64,000 bases of DNA from Diphasiastrum complanatum (GCA_029204225.1 CM055106.1:21025285-21089284), one strand, 5' to 3'. Numbered from the stretch's first letter, positions 14,030-26,979 are shown. A program made the numbers and translations. The notes: generated from the sequence alone by a model not told the origin.

Positions 14030-14515
14030 GAAACAAAAATTCTTAATAATAGGGTCATGGATTACTTAGAGAATGGAGTTTACGAGCTGTTCTTTTGTGT
14101 TGAATCAGATTATCAGTGTAGGAGTCTTAGACTACCGTGAAAGAGAAATTGCAGAAACGATTAGGCGTCTGAGACAACCATGCAATCCTCTAATAAAGAT
14201 AATCTGATTAAGAAGATAATGTAGAGAATATTTTAGGCGTCAAAGACAGCCATACATCTCTCTGATAATGATGTTTGTGTAGGTCTGGAAGATCTTGCAT
14301 TATTCTAGCTTTACATTTACATGATTGCTTAACAGCTGATTAACTACCTTATTATAACAGTTGTTATTGGAGCGTGAAGATGTAGCCAGTCTGTACATGG
14401 AATACTGTGTATTTATGCAGAGTGTCGCCTATGTAATATCCCGTGTAAAACTGCAGTGTCGGGGATAGTTGCTACTAACTAGTTTAGTTGTCCTTTGTGA
14501 AGAATTTAAATCAAT
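14030..14515. other. Stretch without a recognised gene
   Basis: Contains two short copies of TTAGGCGTC..AGACA.CCAT (about 14,161 and 14,234). Otherwise featureless. Confidence 0.35.
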
Positions 14516-14519
14516 TAAG

Positions 14520-14820
14520 ATCCAAATCCATAAAACGGTCTTGGGTTAGAAAGATAACAACTCACCAATCTTGCCAATGTAAAAAAATCAGCATCTAATC
14601 TATGAATCAGATGCAAACTCTAATAGATCTTGATCAAACATCAACCAGAACATAAAATAATGTTGTTGTCCGTACAAAAACAGTAAGCTACTATATTTCA
14701 CACGTGTGGATCTGAAAATAGCATTTAATGAACATTCTACACATAGAATTGCAAGATATCACAAGTATAGTGCACCAATGGATAGTAGAACCCAAGAGAA
14801 CCATGTATAAGCATGAATGA

Positions 14821-14916
<96 letters not shown>

Positions 14917-15110
14917 TGTCCTCTCTTCCCACAAGTTACAACCTTTTATAACATGTCCAAACCTAAGTTCAAAAAACTCGTGTTCTATAGTTTCCCACAC
15001 TTTCGAAAAGTGTTTATTCAAATGCTTTTAGACTAATGTAACTTTGAAAAGTCAAACTCTAAGTCTAATACGAAATTGGCCTCAAATGCCATATAAACAA
15101 ATGTAGCAAA
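14520..15110 (-). repeat. Copia-associated dispersed repeat, copy B with GA expansion
   Basis: Second copy of the repeat at 10,350-11,010, in the same orientation. It keeps the anchors around TTTCACACGTGTGGATC and AACCCAAGAGAACCATGTAT but carries a large GA insertion at 14,824-14,913, where copy A has only an interrupted purine run. Confidence 0.7.
14824..14913. repeat. (GA)n microsatellite, about 45 units
   Basis: Pure GA tract embedded in repeat copy B. Comparison with copy A shows it expanded after, or independently of, the dispersal of the host repeat. Confidence 0.97.
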
Positions 15111-15343
15111 TTTGAAAATTTTCATAACTCTCATACTCGTAAGTTGGATTTGACTTTAATGAAATTCAATTTTTACTTTTGTGCACTACATGGATTATCT
15201 GTTTATTTGTATGAATTCTAATCATAGCTTTGTCGGTTTATGCAAAAGTCTGTAGTATGTCTGCACACTTACTAATTTAGTTTATATGTATTTCTGTGGT
15301 TCGACTATTTATGTTCTTTTGAAAATATCATGTTTCGGCTCTA

Positions 15344-15355
15344 GCTCTGATACCA
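15344..15355 (-). promoter_or_regulatory. Copia primer-binding site, inverted copy
   Basis: The minus strand reads TGGTATCAGAGC followed by TAGAGCCGAA, and is preceded by a TTTCCAATAG end. The same junction stands at 9,560-9,592 on the plus strand, so these are inverted copies of one LTR/leader boundary about 5.8 kb apart. A degenerate duplicate lies about 40 bp further right. Confidence 0.6.
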
Positions 15356-15729
15356 CTATTGGAAACGTGGCGGTCAGCTAATAGCTCTGATATCACTATT
15401 GTAAAATGGATAATTTTTTTAATATAATAAACATTAAATTAGGGGCAAAAAGAAGTAGCAATGCTAATCTTTTTGTTGAATCATGGCAAGAAACAAACCC
15501 ACAAAACTCGCAAAATGCCAAGGCTCGAAACTCCATAGCTCATATCAATATTGTTGCTTATAAGAATAGCTAGTAGACTATTTCACGAACATAGGAGCTT
15601 TTGTACATTTCATACGTTATCTTCATTTGTTTAAATTTTATATGAATTTTGAGAATGACTTATCATGAAAGGGATGAATATGAGAAATTAAATGAAGATT
15701 TATAAATTTCACTTGTCATTTTTTACGAT

Positions 15730-17345
15730 CTATACATGTAGCTTGTCATTTATCAACTTTTGGTGTGGAGAGTGCTTCAAAAACACTCTTTGGTTCTTTT
15801 GAAGTCCAAAATAGTTCAGGTTTGTACATGTCTGGTGGTAACCGAGATCTTGATGATCTTCTAACAGGTGAAAATTCTCTGATTCCGTAAGTGGCTGTTT
15901 GCTGCTATTGGATACGTCTGTTGGTGTAGACTGATTTTGTAAACTACTTCTTGTTGTGGAATCTGGTATTGAAATATCTACTTGACTTTCTTCTACATGT
16001 GTATCAATAGTCAGCGTCTCCCTAGGAGGAGAGTATAATGTGGCAGGATGAAATAATTTAGAAATGCATGAAGAATCATTTGTGTTGAAAACTGATTTAC
16101 CTTTGAAGTCATGAAATTTATCTTCTAAAAACTTGATGTATATGCTTACAGATACAGATCCACTGTCAATATCAAGGACCTTGTAGGCCTTGTACTCAAC
16201 TAGATAACCGATGAAGATGCATATGGAAGAGGTTGAATCCAACTTCGTCTAGGTACTTGGGCATAATAGATACATCCAAATACTTTGAGATGGCTTATGT
16301 TAGGCTTTCTACTTCTATAGACTTCATAAGATGTCTTGTTGTCGACAGCTTTTCGTGCTGAAATAATTCTTCACGTAGCATGTTGTAGCAATGGCTTCAC
16401 TCCAGTATTTCTTGGGCATGTGTGCGTGATTTAACATGGATCTAGCAGCTTGAAGAAGAGTTTTATTATTTCTTTATGCTATCCCATTTTGTTGAGGAGT
16501 ATAGCTGGCAATAAACTGTTGTTTAATGCCATCATCAAAAATATATTTCTTGAAAGTTGTGGAGATGTACTCTCCCCCTCCATCTAATCTTAAACGCTTT
16601 ATCTTTTTTCTCTTTATACTTCTGCTGCAGCTTTGTATTGTTGGAAGCAACTGAATACTTCATCTTTGTTCAACATCACAAAAGTAGATATCGAGTAATA
16701 TCTATGAAGGTGATAAAGTAGAGGGAACCACCATGAGATGGTGTTTGCATAGGACCAACACTATGTATGAGCTCAAAAACATCTCTAGATCTAATAGATT
16801 GACCTTTGGTGAGTTTGCTTATATAATGCTTGCCTAAAATACAAGATTCCCATAAAAAGGATTTAGAAGATGGTACATAAAGTGATAGACCAATTGCTAG
16901 TGGATTGCATGCCATATATTTAATAGAATCTATAATGAAATGTCTTAATCTATAATGCCATATTTTACATTCATTAGAACTGAGTTTTAAATTTGACATA
17001 AGAGCATAATCAAGAGAAAGGACATATAAATATCTATTTCTAGTTCCTTTGAAAAAAAATTCAGAGTCTTCTCAATGGTACATTCATTTGTTGTAAATTT
17101 TACAGTGTATTCTTGATTTACAATCCTGCTTATTAATAGTAGGTTCTTGATGAGGCCTGGTATATAGTATGTCCGATATGGTTTTTGATGAACCATTTTA
17201 AAACTATAGTCGTATGGTGCCTTCAGCTTTCCCCTAGTGGCTGCTTGAATCACCAAGATATATGTATCCTGGGACTGGTTGTGTTGAGAAACACAAACCA
17301 TTCTTTGCTTGATGTCATGTGTTGTGTGTAGCACCAATGTCTAGA
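15730..17345 (-). pseudogene. Ty1/copia polyprotein relic (protease to integrase)
   Basis: Minus-strand fragments in the normal copia order. A decayed protease reads DIGAT (usual DTGAS/T) near 17,340. Next come YYIPGLIKNLLLISRI, a pre-integrase zinc region with IWHYRLRHF, an ESCILGKH knuckle, and the integrase core with RLDGGGEYIS and QQFIASYTPQQNG (about 16,480-16,600). Last is an integrase C-terminal part with IFIGY at about 16,210. Stops and frameshifts separate the pieces. Gag is missing upstream and RT/RNase H downstream, so it cannot make a functional polyprotein. Its right end abuts another copia fragment facing the other way. Confidence 0.88.
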
Positions 17346-19366
17346 TACTATTACCAATCAACGTGAGATCTTCAACTCCTACACTCCTTACAACACGAAT
17401 AAATTTGTTCATCTTGGTCACAATAGTACTCACACTATTGAAGGTGAAGGTACTATAAGATTGCGATTCCAGCATGATCAATTCAAATTACTATCAAAGG
17501 TCTTATATGCTGCTAAACTCTCTACAAATCTGTTATCAGTGACTAGAATTATAGATTTAGGTCATAAGGTAGAATTTGAATCTAATCAATGCAAAATTAT
17601 TGATAGGAGTAATAAGATCCTTGCACTCGGTAAGAGACAGGGTTACTTATATAGATTGGCACATTGCTATCCTGAGTCTAGTCAAGCCTTGAAAACCTCT
17701 ATTCTAGTCAATAAGGCATGGCACCATTACTTAGGACACTTGAATTATGCATCTGTTTTGAACATGTTTAGACAATCCATGGTTCTTGATCTCGACTATC
17801 CTTTGGTAAGGTTGATCTCCCTGTCTGTCATAGTTGCATCTTTGGAAAACAGACTAGGATTTCTTTTAGACCAAACCATATGCATGTAGCAAAAAATCTA
17901 TTAGATGTTGTTCATACATATATATATGTGGACCTATGCAAACTCCCTCATTGCTAGATGCAAAGTATTTCATTTTATTGACAAATTCTCTAGAAGAACA
18001 GTTGTTTATTTCATTAAACAAAAATCAGTGGCTTTCATCATATTCAGACAATTCAAAGAGCATACTAAGAATCAAACTGGCAAACGAATCAAAGCACTTA
18101 GGTCAAATAACGAGGGAGAGTACATCTCCAACAAATTCAAGGACGGTTGCCTTAACAACGGCATTGAGCAACAATACATCACTTCCTATTCACCTCAGTC
18201 AAATGGTCTTGTTGAGAGAGAACAGAACCTTAGTTGAATCGGCAAAGTGCATGCTATCACATGTGACACTTTCGAAGTGCTTCTGGGCTGAAGCTGTTTC
18301 AACAGCAACCTATATTCAGAACATATGTTTCACTAAAGGCCTCTCATACAAAACACCATTCGAAGTTTGGACAGGTACCAAACCTTCTTTATCAATATTC
18401 GACTTTTGCTATCATGTGCCACTGCAGAAGATTTGGAAATACATCAAATGGATGTATAAACAGCATATCTCAATGGAGTTATTGAAGAAGACATCTACAC
18501 GGTGCAACCCTAAGGTTATATTATCGAGGGTAACTTACAATCATGTGTGTAAACTCTATAAGGCACTTTATGGCTTGAAACAACCTGCTCGAGCATGGTT
18601 TCAAAGGATCAAGATTTTCTTTATTGATCATGGCTATACACCTAGCTCTTCAGATTGAAACGTTTACTTCAAAGCAGTGCAGCAGTCTTTTATCATTATC
18701 ACTTTGTATGTGGATGATACATTGCTTTTCAGCAACAGTACCAATTTGATAAAAGAAGCGAAGACAATGCTATCTTTCAAATTCGACATGATCGATCTGG
18801 GCGAAGCTCATTTCTACCTTGGTATACAAATCCACAGAGATAGAAAACAGAAGTTGGTCTATATTACACAACAGAGGTACATCTACAACATGTTAGTCAG
18901 ATATAATCTGATGAATAGCAAGTTAGCTCTCTCACCAATGGAACCATAACTCAAATTGTCAAAGGACCAGTGTCCCCAAACAATTCACGAGAAACAGCAG
19001 ATGCATGAGTATCCTTACCATTCTATTATAGGATCTCTTATGTACTCCATGATCTGTACCAGGCTAGACATAGCTTTTGCAGTCAGCTCTCTCAGTTAGT
19101 ATACAACTAGCCCTGGTATAACACATCGAAAGGCTCTTATCAGAGTCATGAGATATCTCCGAGCTACTATGAACTTTTGCATCTGTTATGGAGCAATTGG
19201 CAACAACAAACTCAATTTACTCAGTGGTTATACAGATGCGAATTGGACAGGAGATGTAGACACTCATAAATCCACTTTCGGATTTACATTCTTCCTCAAC
19301 AATGGTCCAATTTCTTGGAACAGTCACAAACAATCTTCGATAGCTCTATCTTCCACTATAAATTGA
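17345..19366 (+). pseudogene. Ty1/copia polyprotein relic (protease end to RNase H)
   Basis: Plus-strand pieces in order. A protease tail has VLYAAKLSTNLLSV. The pre-integrase finger has AWHHYLGHLNYASV. The integrase core has IDKFSRRTVVYFIKQKS and RSNNEGEYIS, where Asn replaces the second catalytic Asp, then SYSPQSNGLVERE. The RT has motif A with a stop (MDV*TAYLNG), KALYGLKQPARAWF and catalytic LYVDDTLLF at about 18,703. RNase H has GYTDANWTGD, but SSTIN where SSTEAE is expected. The integrase C-terminus and linker are deleted near 18,415. At least three stops or frameshifts make it dead. It ends abruptly against the RT relic at 19,367. Confidence 0.92.
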
Positions 19367-21420
19367 GCTTCGGCAAGATACCAGTTACACCATGTAGGTG
19401 AGCATGAAAAACCCCTCGGTATACCATGAATTTGTCTCTAGGTTTTGTTTTCTAATATGACAATACAATTGTCTACTAGGAAGGCATTCCACAAGCATAA
19501 GAGGTTTTTGTCGATATTGTACCATCCCTCAGACTTTTAATTAGCCCATGACCATTAAAAGACTTCCCTTTCCTGTTCCCACTTAAAACTCGATTTATTC
19601 ATGATAGTTTTCAGCCCATCAGTGACGTCTAAAGGTATGTTTTCATAGTATTTAGAGATATCTCCAACCGATAAATTGGTAATCCTTGATGGTAGATTGA
19701 GATAAAAATCAATAGAGGACTTGCATTGCCAAAATAAACATGTATCCACATTTAGGATACCCTTGTATGTTTTTGCCTTAAGGCCTGCTCTTTTCTTGAG
19801 GAACGGCGACAGCATACCAAAAGCTCATGTTAGGAATTTTGCGAGTCTAGTAAAGCAACAATCATGCACATTGGTGATCCATCTAAAAAATTCCTTGGGG
19901 GCTTTGTAAGTACGTAGTAAATACGGCAAAGAGTCGTTTCCCAAGAATATTCTGGGTAAAAAAACCAGTTAGTTTTTTCATTACATACGTGACAGTTCCC
20001 GTAACTGAGTTCTCTTGATCATCTGGAAAGGAGCTGAAGTCAGGACTGTTAAGTCTATCTAGGGCCAAATTCCGTACAAAGAATTTACATATAAAATTGA
20101 GATCGTGTTGTGCTTTGTCAATGGCATTGATGTAGAAAAAATTTGGAGCCCTTGTCTTTCATTTTTAGCAATTTGTATTTTTGTAGTTGTGTCCTTATTG
20201 CCATGTAGCCAAGTTCATTTTTTGATATTTTCTAGGGCAATGTTTTTACAAAAAATCGCATGCTTCCTTATCGTTTCTTCATCCAAGTGTTTATGCGTGG
20301 GCAAAAGCTTAATAAGTTTGAACCATCCATCATAAAGTTCAAAAGCAACTTCATTGACATTATTCTTTCTCAAAGTAATATGATTGAGACCATTTTCTAA
20401 AGATTTGCATAAAATAGGGCTCTTAACAATATTGATATTTGTAGAAACGATATGTCCAAATTTTTCAGCAACAAAGTTTTTGAATATATTAAGAGATGAG
20501 CATTCCCAAGCGTGCAAGTTTTCTTTGTCAAAATCACAGAAAACATTAAAGGGAAAATACCAATCACTTTTGATACTTGGTAGGTAAGTCCAACCGAACG
20601 TAAGATCATGAAAGAGTTCATCTACAACACTGGATAGTCTAAATAAAACTTGAGCGTAAAAAGCTTTCACATGGATTGCTTCAAAAACTTTATTGCGGTA
20701 ACATAAATGTAAGAAAGAGCTCTTTGAATCACTGCTAGTAGTTAGCTAAAGTCGTCCTGACGCCGAGAAAATGACTTCTCTCCTACTTGTCCTTTTCCCA
20801 TCTTGCACATCAATTAATCTCGGTAAAAAAATTATCCTCTTGATAGGCAGGTTGGTTTTGGAGGGAATCACCAGGGAAGAACTTGCCTAGGTTGTTCATC
20901 ATATACAAAATGGCGTGGTCAAACCAGATAATGGATGAATTGTTTTTGCATTTGTCACCACATCTACACTTAAGAAAGGTTGTTTCCAGTTCCAGATTCT
21001 AACTTGGTGAAGGTTCATTTTATTGAAGCCAATCTCAAAGTGTCCTATGATTCTGGCTCAAGTTTGCTCAAAAGGGCAATGAGAAGGTTCAAATTTGTTC
21101 ATGCAAATAACAGTATCAAAGGCCACTGGAGTTTCAAGAGAGAAATTTTTGTGTAAAGCAGCTGACTTACAGACCTCTATTTCTTTTTTAGTGAGATGTG
21201 ACATCAAGATCCAGAGGTCGATAGGCACAGGAGCAAGAAAGTTTCAAAACCTTATCCTCAGGTCCAGCAGAAGAACAAGCAACCCTATCAGTGTTAGTGA
21301 TAAAAGAATACATCATTACGGCCTTTTTCATACAACAGATAAGCGTATGAATAAAATGGTTAGGTGGAGGATGAGGCTCCCCATAACCCAAAAGAGCAGC
21401 ATCTTGAAACCATCTTGAGG
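19367..21420 (-). pseudogene. Unusual non-LTR-type reverse transcriptase relic
   Basis: The minus strand, read right to left in several frames, gives a long decayed polypeptide. Near 21,400-21,190 it has GYGEPHPPPNHF.HTL. A Cys-rich spot, CRCGDKCKN, follows near 20,955, and an intact 151-codon block lies at 20,215-20,670. Next are INAIDKAQHDLNFICK (about 20,120-20,070), then WQCKSSIDFYLNLPSR and VGDISKYYENIPLD at about 19,625-19,670, which fits RT motif A. HGIPRGFSCSPTWCNWYL at about 19,380-19,430 fits motif B. The catalytic YxDD region is lost where the copia fragment begins. These motifs differ from copia and gypsy RTs. A Penelope-like or other uncommon RT family is possible but not established from sequence alone. 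Frameshifts and stops show it is dead. Confidence 0.6.
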
Positions 21421-21525
21421 ATTAAAACATGAAAACAAACCTTTGTTAGCTTATGAACTGAATAAAAGGTAAGGGCCTAGTACTATCCCAACCAAGGAAT
21501 AGTCGGAGTTACATCACAAGGATGT

Positions 21526-22060
21526 AGAGAAAGAGATACACAATTTCACATAGTTCCTCTTGACAAAGCAAGACTAAACTCTTTGAAGCCTTTATGTATA
21601 AACCAACAAGGTACAGTATAGTTGAAAAGTAAAATACAATACTGTAAAGCACCATAAAGCATAATCACTCTCAAAACATCCAGCTGATACTTGCCACCAT
21701 CCCACAACATAAAACCGCACGAGTTAGTATAGTGGGAAGACAAGTGTCATAGCTGAGTGTTAGTTGTTATCCATGTCCAAAAGAAGCTATACTACTTAAC
21801 ACATAAATAGCATTTTAAATCATAGTCCAGTCTTCCCAAACGAAAAAAACATTTTTTAACGATAGGCCAAGCCCTGACATTATCGTATTAGGGCAAGTGC
21901 CATGCTGATCAGTTTTTGGACATTGGTCCATATTAGTTCGTTTTGTTTTATGCATAAGTATGTATAGTTTTCACCTTATATATTGTTTATCGCTAAAAGA
22001 TATGGTGTGGACACTTGTGCAAGTGTTAGAGCAAATCCATGCTCTGCTAACCCTGGTGAC
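21526..22060. repeat. 0.5-kb direct repeat, left copy
   Basis: Matches 24,066-24,590 from TTCACAT.GTTCCTCTTGAC through TTGTTATCCATGTCCAAAAG to the GTGCCATGCTGATCA block and the GGTGTGGA.AC.TGTGC end. The two copies lie about 2.5 kb apart in the same orientation and might be LTRs or dispersed copies of one element. The left copy has only AGAAAGAGATA where the right copy has a long GA tract. Confidence 0.75.
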
Positions 22061-23310
22061 TCTAGTTTCGATAAACAAATCACGCACTATTGTCCATACT
22101 CTTGAGCAAATCCATGCTTTCCAGTCGTATCTCACCATGCTCTGATATGACAACTGAATTGGTATTAATTTTGTAAAATCCATGATTGAATAATGTGATT
22201 TTGAATAAACTTGCGTTTATCAAAACTCCGTATTCAACCCATGGTGTTTTTTAGATTGTTTTGGATAGGTTACATATTATTGGTGAGGTTTTTGTGGTTT
22301 TTACAAGGTATCAGGGTAGATCCATGCCATTCTAATTCTTTTGTTAGAACCGTTTATCTTACGCAAATCCATGCTGTAGATAATTTAAAGAAAAACCTTG
22401 GTACGGGATGACAAATGTGTCATCATTGCCAAAGTTGTTAAACCATTTACGAGTTAGTAGAATCTAAATAGGTAAAAGAGACGTATTTCAGCATTTAGAG
22501 TCATTACAAGTCAAAGAGAATTGAATATATCTATATAAAAACATCTTCCCTTTGAGCATAAGCGACGAATGCAATCTGAATTTTGTTGCAAGAACTCATA
22601 CCTGGATGATCGCAGATGTGTTTTCTTGTGAGGATGCCATGTTACTCCTTCGAGTGCTCTTGCCTTCTTTAGAATCAAATCATTCATAACGTTATTGTCA
22701 AATAAGGTAAAAAATTGAACTCAGTATATCAAAAAAAGCCTTTCACTAACCACTTATATCAATTTTGGAGCGAGTGGTTTTATGTATATACCCGTGCAGA
22801 CGCTTATAGAATTATGGTTCGAAATCAAACCTAATCGAAAAAAAAAAAGGTCATAGTAATACTCGATGCTGCAAGAAGCACGTGTTGTATCTGTTAGTGA
22901 TTGAACACTAGTATTCTCTTTGAAATAGAAACCAGTCAATAGCATGATAGAAGCCTGGCTAAAGCATGAGATATACTAAACAAAACCAAAACATGCAGGT
23001 ATTTGAGTTGTAACTCTTGTATGATAGAATGAAAATAGAGTTGATCCTTCTCTAGACATTGTACATGACCTTTCAGTATTTATAAAACAACCAAACAGTC
23101 ATGCTATCCTTTGAAGAATAGTAATGCTTATTGTGTACTATAGTTAACAAGCAAGTTATCATCCTTACATATATATCATAATGCGTTGATCACACGCAAG
23201 TATTTGTGGAGCAAGGAAGTGTTTCATCGCTGGTCATTTAGATCAAAGAAAACTCTTGAAACTACACAAAGTGTGTGACACATGTCTGTCACTATCATGT
23301 GGTAAGTATT
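22061..23310. other. Stretch between the 0.5-kb direct repeats
   Basis: Contains three occurrences of CAAATCCATGCT (about 22,033, 22,110 and 22,358) and a degenerate primer-binding-like GCTCTGATATGA near 22,138. No protein motif was recognised. Confidence 0.35.
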
Positions 23311-23314
23311 ATGT

Positions 23315-23590
23315 GTGGAAGATAGTATTGGTTCATCATTGGTCCATCGATGGGAGACAGCGGACCATTTACATCCATTTTTTCAAGCACAAAACTTGAA
23401 AAGGTCCATCGATGGATCCATCGCTAGACATCATACCATACTTTGTCAAATAAACCACATTATATTGAGTATGCTTCCTCGTTGTTGGTCTATCGCTGGG
23501 GACAGCAGACCAGTTCATATCAAAAAAAGCCACACAAAAAGAGTGTGATCCCTCGTTGGTCCATCGTTGTGGATAGCGGATCAACACCTA
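23315..23590. repeat. Degenerate short tandem motif GGTCCATCGATGG..GACAGCGGACCA
   Basis: Four or five irregular copies of a 30-50-bp module built on GGTCCATCG.TGG..ACAGC.GACC, each internally near-palindromic. Confidence 0.55.
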
Positions 23591-23957
23591 CTTGTTTATC
23601 ATAAAAGGTTGATCCATTCACAAATTGTAAAAAGATGACAGCAATGATATGAAAGGAGACAAGCCACATACCGTAAAGCAAAAAGGGTGACTTCAATCCA
23701 GATAGGGCGCATTCCCTACCATGAGCGGATTTCCAAACTTTCTTCCCACCATATCGTAGAAAAGTCTCCTTCAAAGACAGATGGTATATAGCAGTTCCAG
23801 AGGAAGCTTCGTGGAAGAGCCCTTCTAACCAAATTTGGTGGGAAACTATTTTTTGAAAACTGCAATAAATGGTTGGGTTGGTAAAAAGGCTTAGGACCCA
23901 AAGATTAGGTATATTTTTTTGTGATTTGACCAGGGGTGCTGCCTTAAGATAAAGAAG

Positions 23958-24590
<633 letters not shown>

Positions 24591-25202
24591 TGTGAGGCCA
24601 TGGACCACGTGGGAAACCTACCCTACTATAGGTTAGATCAATTCTAAAGGGTTGGTCATGTCATTTTGGTAGTGATTCCTAGATTATAGGACCTACACCT
24701 AAGTTTAAGGTGAAAAATTGACTAACTAGTCACCTACTAGACATGACTCTAGGAATTAGGCTAGGGTTGCAAATTAGCGCAAGAGAGCCAAGTTAACTTC
24801 CTTATTACATGTTGAAAATCCACCTAAATTCACAAAGGAAGTCACTTATGCTATGTATTCCAAACTCCTATAGTAAAAAGATAGATTATTTTTGGAGCTC
24901 ATTGGCAGTCTCGAGTTTGCTCTCCATGTACATTGATTTTCTTTGATCCAATTGAAACCAAGACTTCAAGTACTTCAAACACTGTTCTAAATCCATACAA
25001 CATGCTGCTCTTCACACGTGTGGGCTCGGATTTAATTCTATGATCTTGTTTATTGATTATCAATGCTTGTTGTGTGTCAAATTGCCAATCTACATCAAGA
25101 TTTGTTGTCTAGTTTTTTGATGCATTTATTAAACAAGTACATAATCACTCTCGTGGATATTCTAATATCCATTTATGATCTAAAAAGTACTATACTTTCA
25201 CA
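24591..25202 (+). repeat. Presumed 5' LTR of a copia element
   Basis: Non-coding, ends ..ACTTTCACA immediately before a perfect primer-binding site, and contains a CACACGTGTG palindrome at 25,013. The 5' border is not certain; a TGTCGCTCACATG start near 24,577 is possible. Confidence 0.45.
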
Positions 25203-25215
25203 TGGTATCAGAGCC
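25203..25215 (+). promoter_or_regulatory. Copia primer-binding site (tRNA-Met)
   Basis: TGGTATCAGAGCC directly after an LTR end and about 615 bp upstream of a gag start, the usual geometry of a plant copia element. Confidence 0.85.
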
Positions 25216-25830
25216 AAGTACAAGAGCTTTGATCATAGAACCATATAAATCCATTTTTAGCAGTTTTTGGTGCTAAAAACTAGTCTTGTGAGGGCGAGCT
25301 AGAAGCCAAGTTTTGATGAGGGGATTTGATCTCAAAGTTGAAAGGGATCAAAATCCGTACTGCTCCCACGTGTGGGCACTTCCGAACCTACATTTAATGT
25401 ACCAGATTCATTTGGTCACCATAAATTCAATTTGAGAGCTTTTGATGTAATTTTTGTTGAAAATCCTAGGATAAGCTACCAAGGTCAAGTGCCATTGATT
25501 AAATTTAAATTTGTTTCATGAGATCTAATTAATCTAGGCTAAAATCAGGTCCTCTAAACTTGTTTTACAGGTCTTGAAAGTACCTCAAAGTGTGTGAGAG
25601 ATATTAAGTCATTTTTTGTCCAAAAATAGCCAAAATTGGCAAGATTTGTTTAAAAGTATATTTCACATCATCTTATTTTCATTCTAGCTTTGTGAGGGAG
25701 TGATAGAACTGTGATTACAAGTCCATTTGTTGGAATAGAAATCAAATTTGAGTGAAACACTGCAAGTGTGAAACCTTTGTGAGTTTCAAGTCAATCAAAT
25801 CTATTTCTTATTTGTAGAAATCACTAGTAA
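25216..25830 (+). other. Copia leader between primer-binding site and gag
   Basis: Untranslated leader with a CCCACGTGTGGG palindrome at 25,365. No ORF of interest. Confidence 0.5.
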
Positions 25831-26941
25831 AATGGGATCTATTGGAGCATACCCTCTAGAAGCTAGGGAGTGATTGAATTCTACAAATTATTCTATTTGG
25901 AAGGTTAGGATGGAGTCACTAATGGTGCTCCAAGACCTTTATGAGTTTCTGATTGAAGATGAAGATGAACCTCTAGGTGCACATGAGGTAGCTAGATTCA
26001 AGAAGAGATATCTAGGCTTGCACTTCATTGTGTGATGATGATTGTAAGCAATGATTTGTTGAGAGAAGTATCAGCATGTACTAGTTCTAAAGAGGCTTGG
26101 GAGTCTTTGAAATCAATCTATCAATCTAGCAACACTTCTAGAGTCCTCATGCTTAGAAATCAGATTTTGCAAAGCATGAGAAGAAGTGAGGAGAGCGCAC
26201 AAAATTATGTGCTTAGAATCAAGTCTCTAAATAGGGAGTTGGCTTCCATTGGAGAGAAGATTCATGATGGAGAGCTTGTACAAATTGTCCTTAATGGTCT
26301 AGGAGATGACTTTTCAAATTTGGTCCAAAGTTTTGCCATCCAAGACACTTTGCCAACTATAGAAAACCTTCACAGTGTATTACAGGCTGAAGAGTGTAGA
26401 ATGCTCCACACTAAGGCAAGCATAAGTTCATTGTCCTTGAAAGCCAATTTCTCATTCAAGGGCAAAAAGAAGACCAATAAAAAGAAGAAGCATCCAAAGG
26501 AGGCCAAAGAAGAGAATGATGCATCAAGCTCAAAGGACAAGTCAAAGCAAAAATGCTTTTTTTGTGGAAAGAAGGGGCATTATGCATCCAAATGCTACAA
26601 GAGGCTAAGAGCACAAGAGAAAGAAGACAAACAAGAAAACCTTGCACATGAGGAGGAGGGGGATAAAGTTGATGTATTTCTTAGCATCTACATCCTCACC
26701 AACAAGCAATAGCAATTCAAGAGACACTTGCAAGAATATGGTAAGTGTTGGTCAACACTTGGAAAGAGATTTGGATGTACACTTTGAGCATGGTATTTGT
26801 TCCATTTTTAATTATGATGTTTGCATTGCAAAGGGATCTAAACATGGAAGATTGTTGAAGTTGGAAGCCAGTGTTGCTTTTGAGAGTGTGAGCTTGGCAA
26901 AGGAGGAGATCTTGGCAAAGTGTGAGTCTTGCTTGCATTGA
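25831..26941 (+). pseudogene. Copia gag with deletion of the protease active site
   Basis: Gag begins MGSIGAYPLEARE at 25,831 and is broken by stops near 25,874 and 26,032. It then stays open to 26,712 as a UBN2-type gag (LREVSACTSSKEAWESLKSIY, LVQIVLNGLGDDFSNLVQSF) with a Lys-rich stretch and the zinc knuckle CFFCGKKGHYASKC at about 26,552-26,593. A +1 frame continues to 26,941 with MVSVGQHLERDLDVHFEHG and LLKLEASVAFESVSLAKEE, typical of the pre-integrase region. The protease with its catalytic Asp is missing: gag runs from SNSRDTCK straight into pre-integrase. No integrase or RT follows, so this is a defective internal-deletion derivative. Confidence 0.88.
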
Positions 26942-26979
26942 GGAGGAACATCAAAAGCTACTGGGGACAACTTAAGTTG

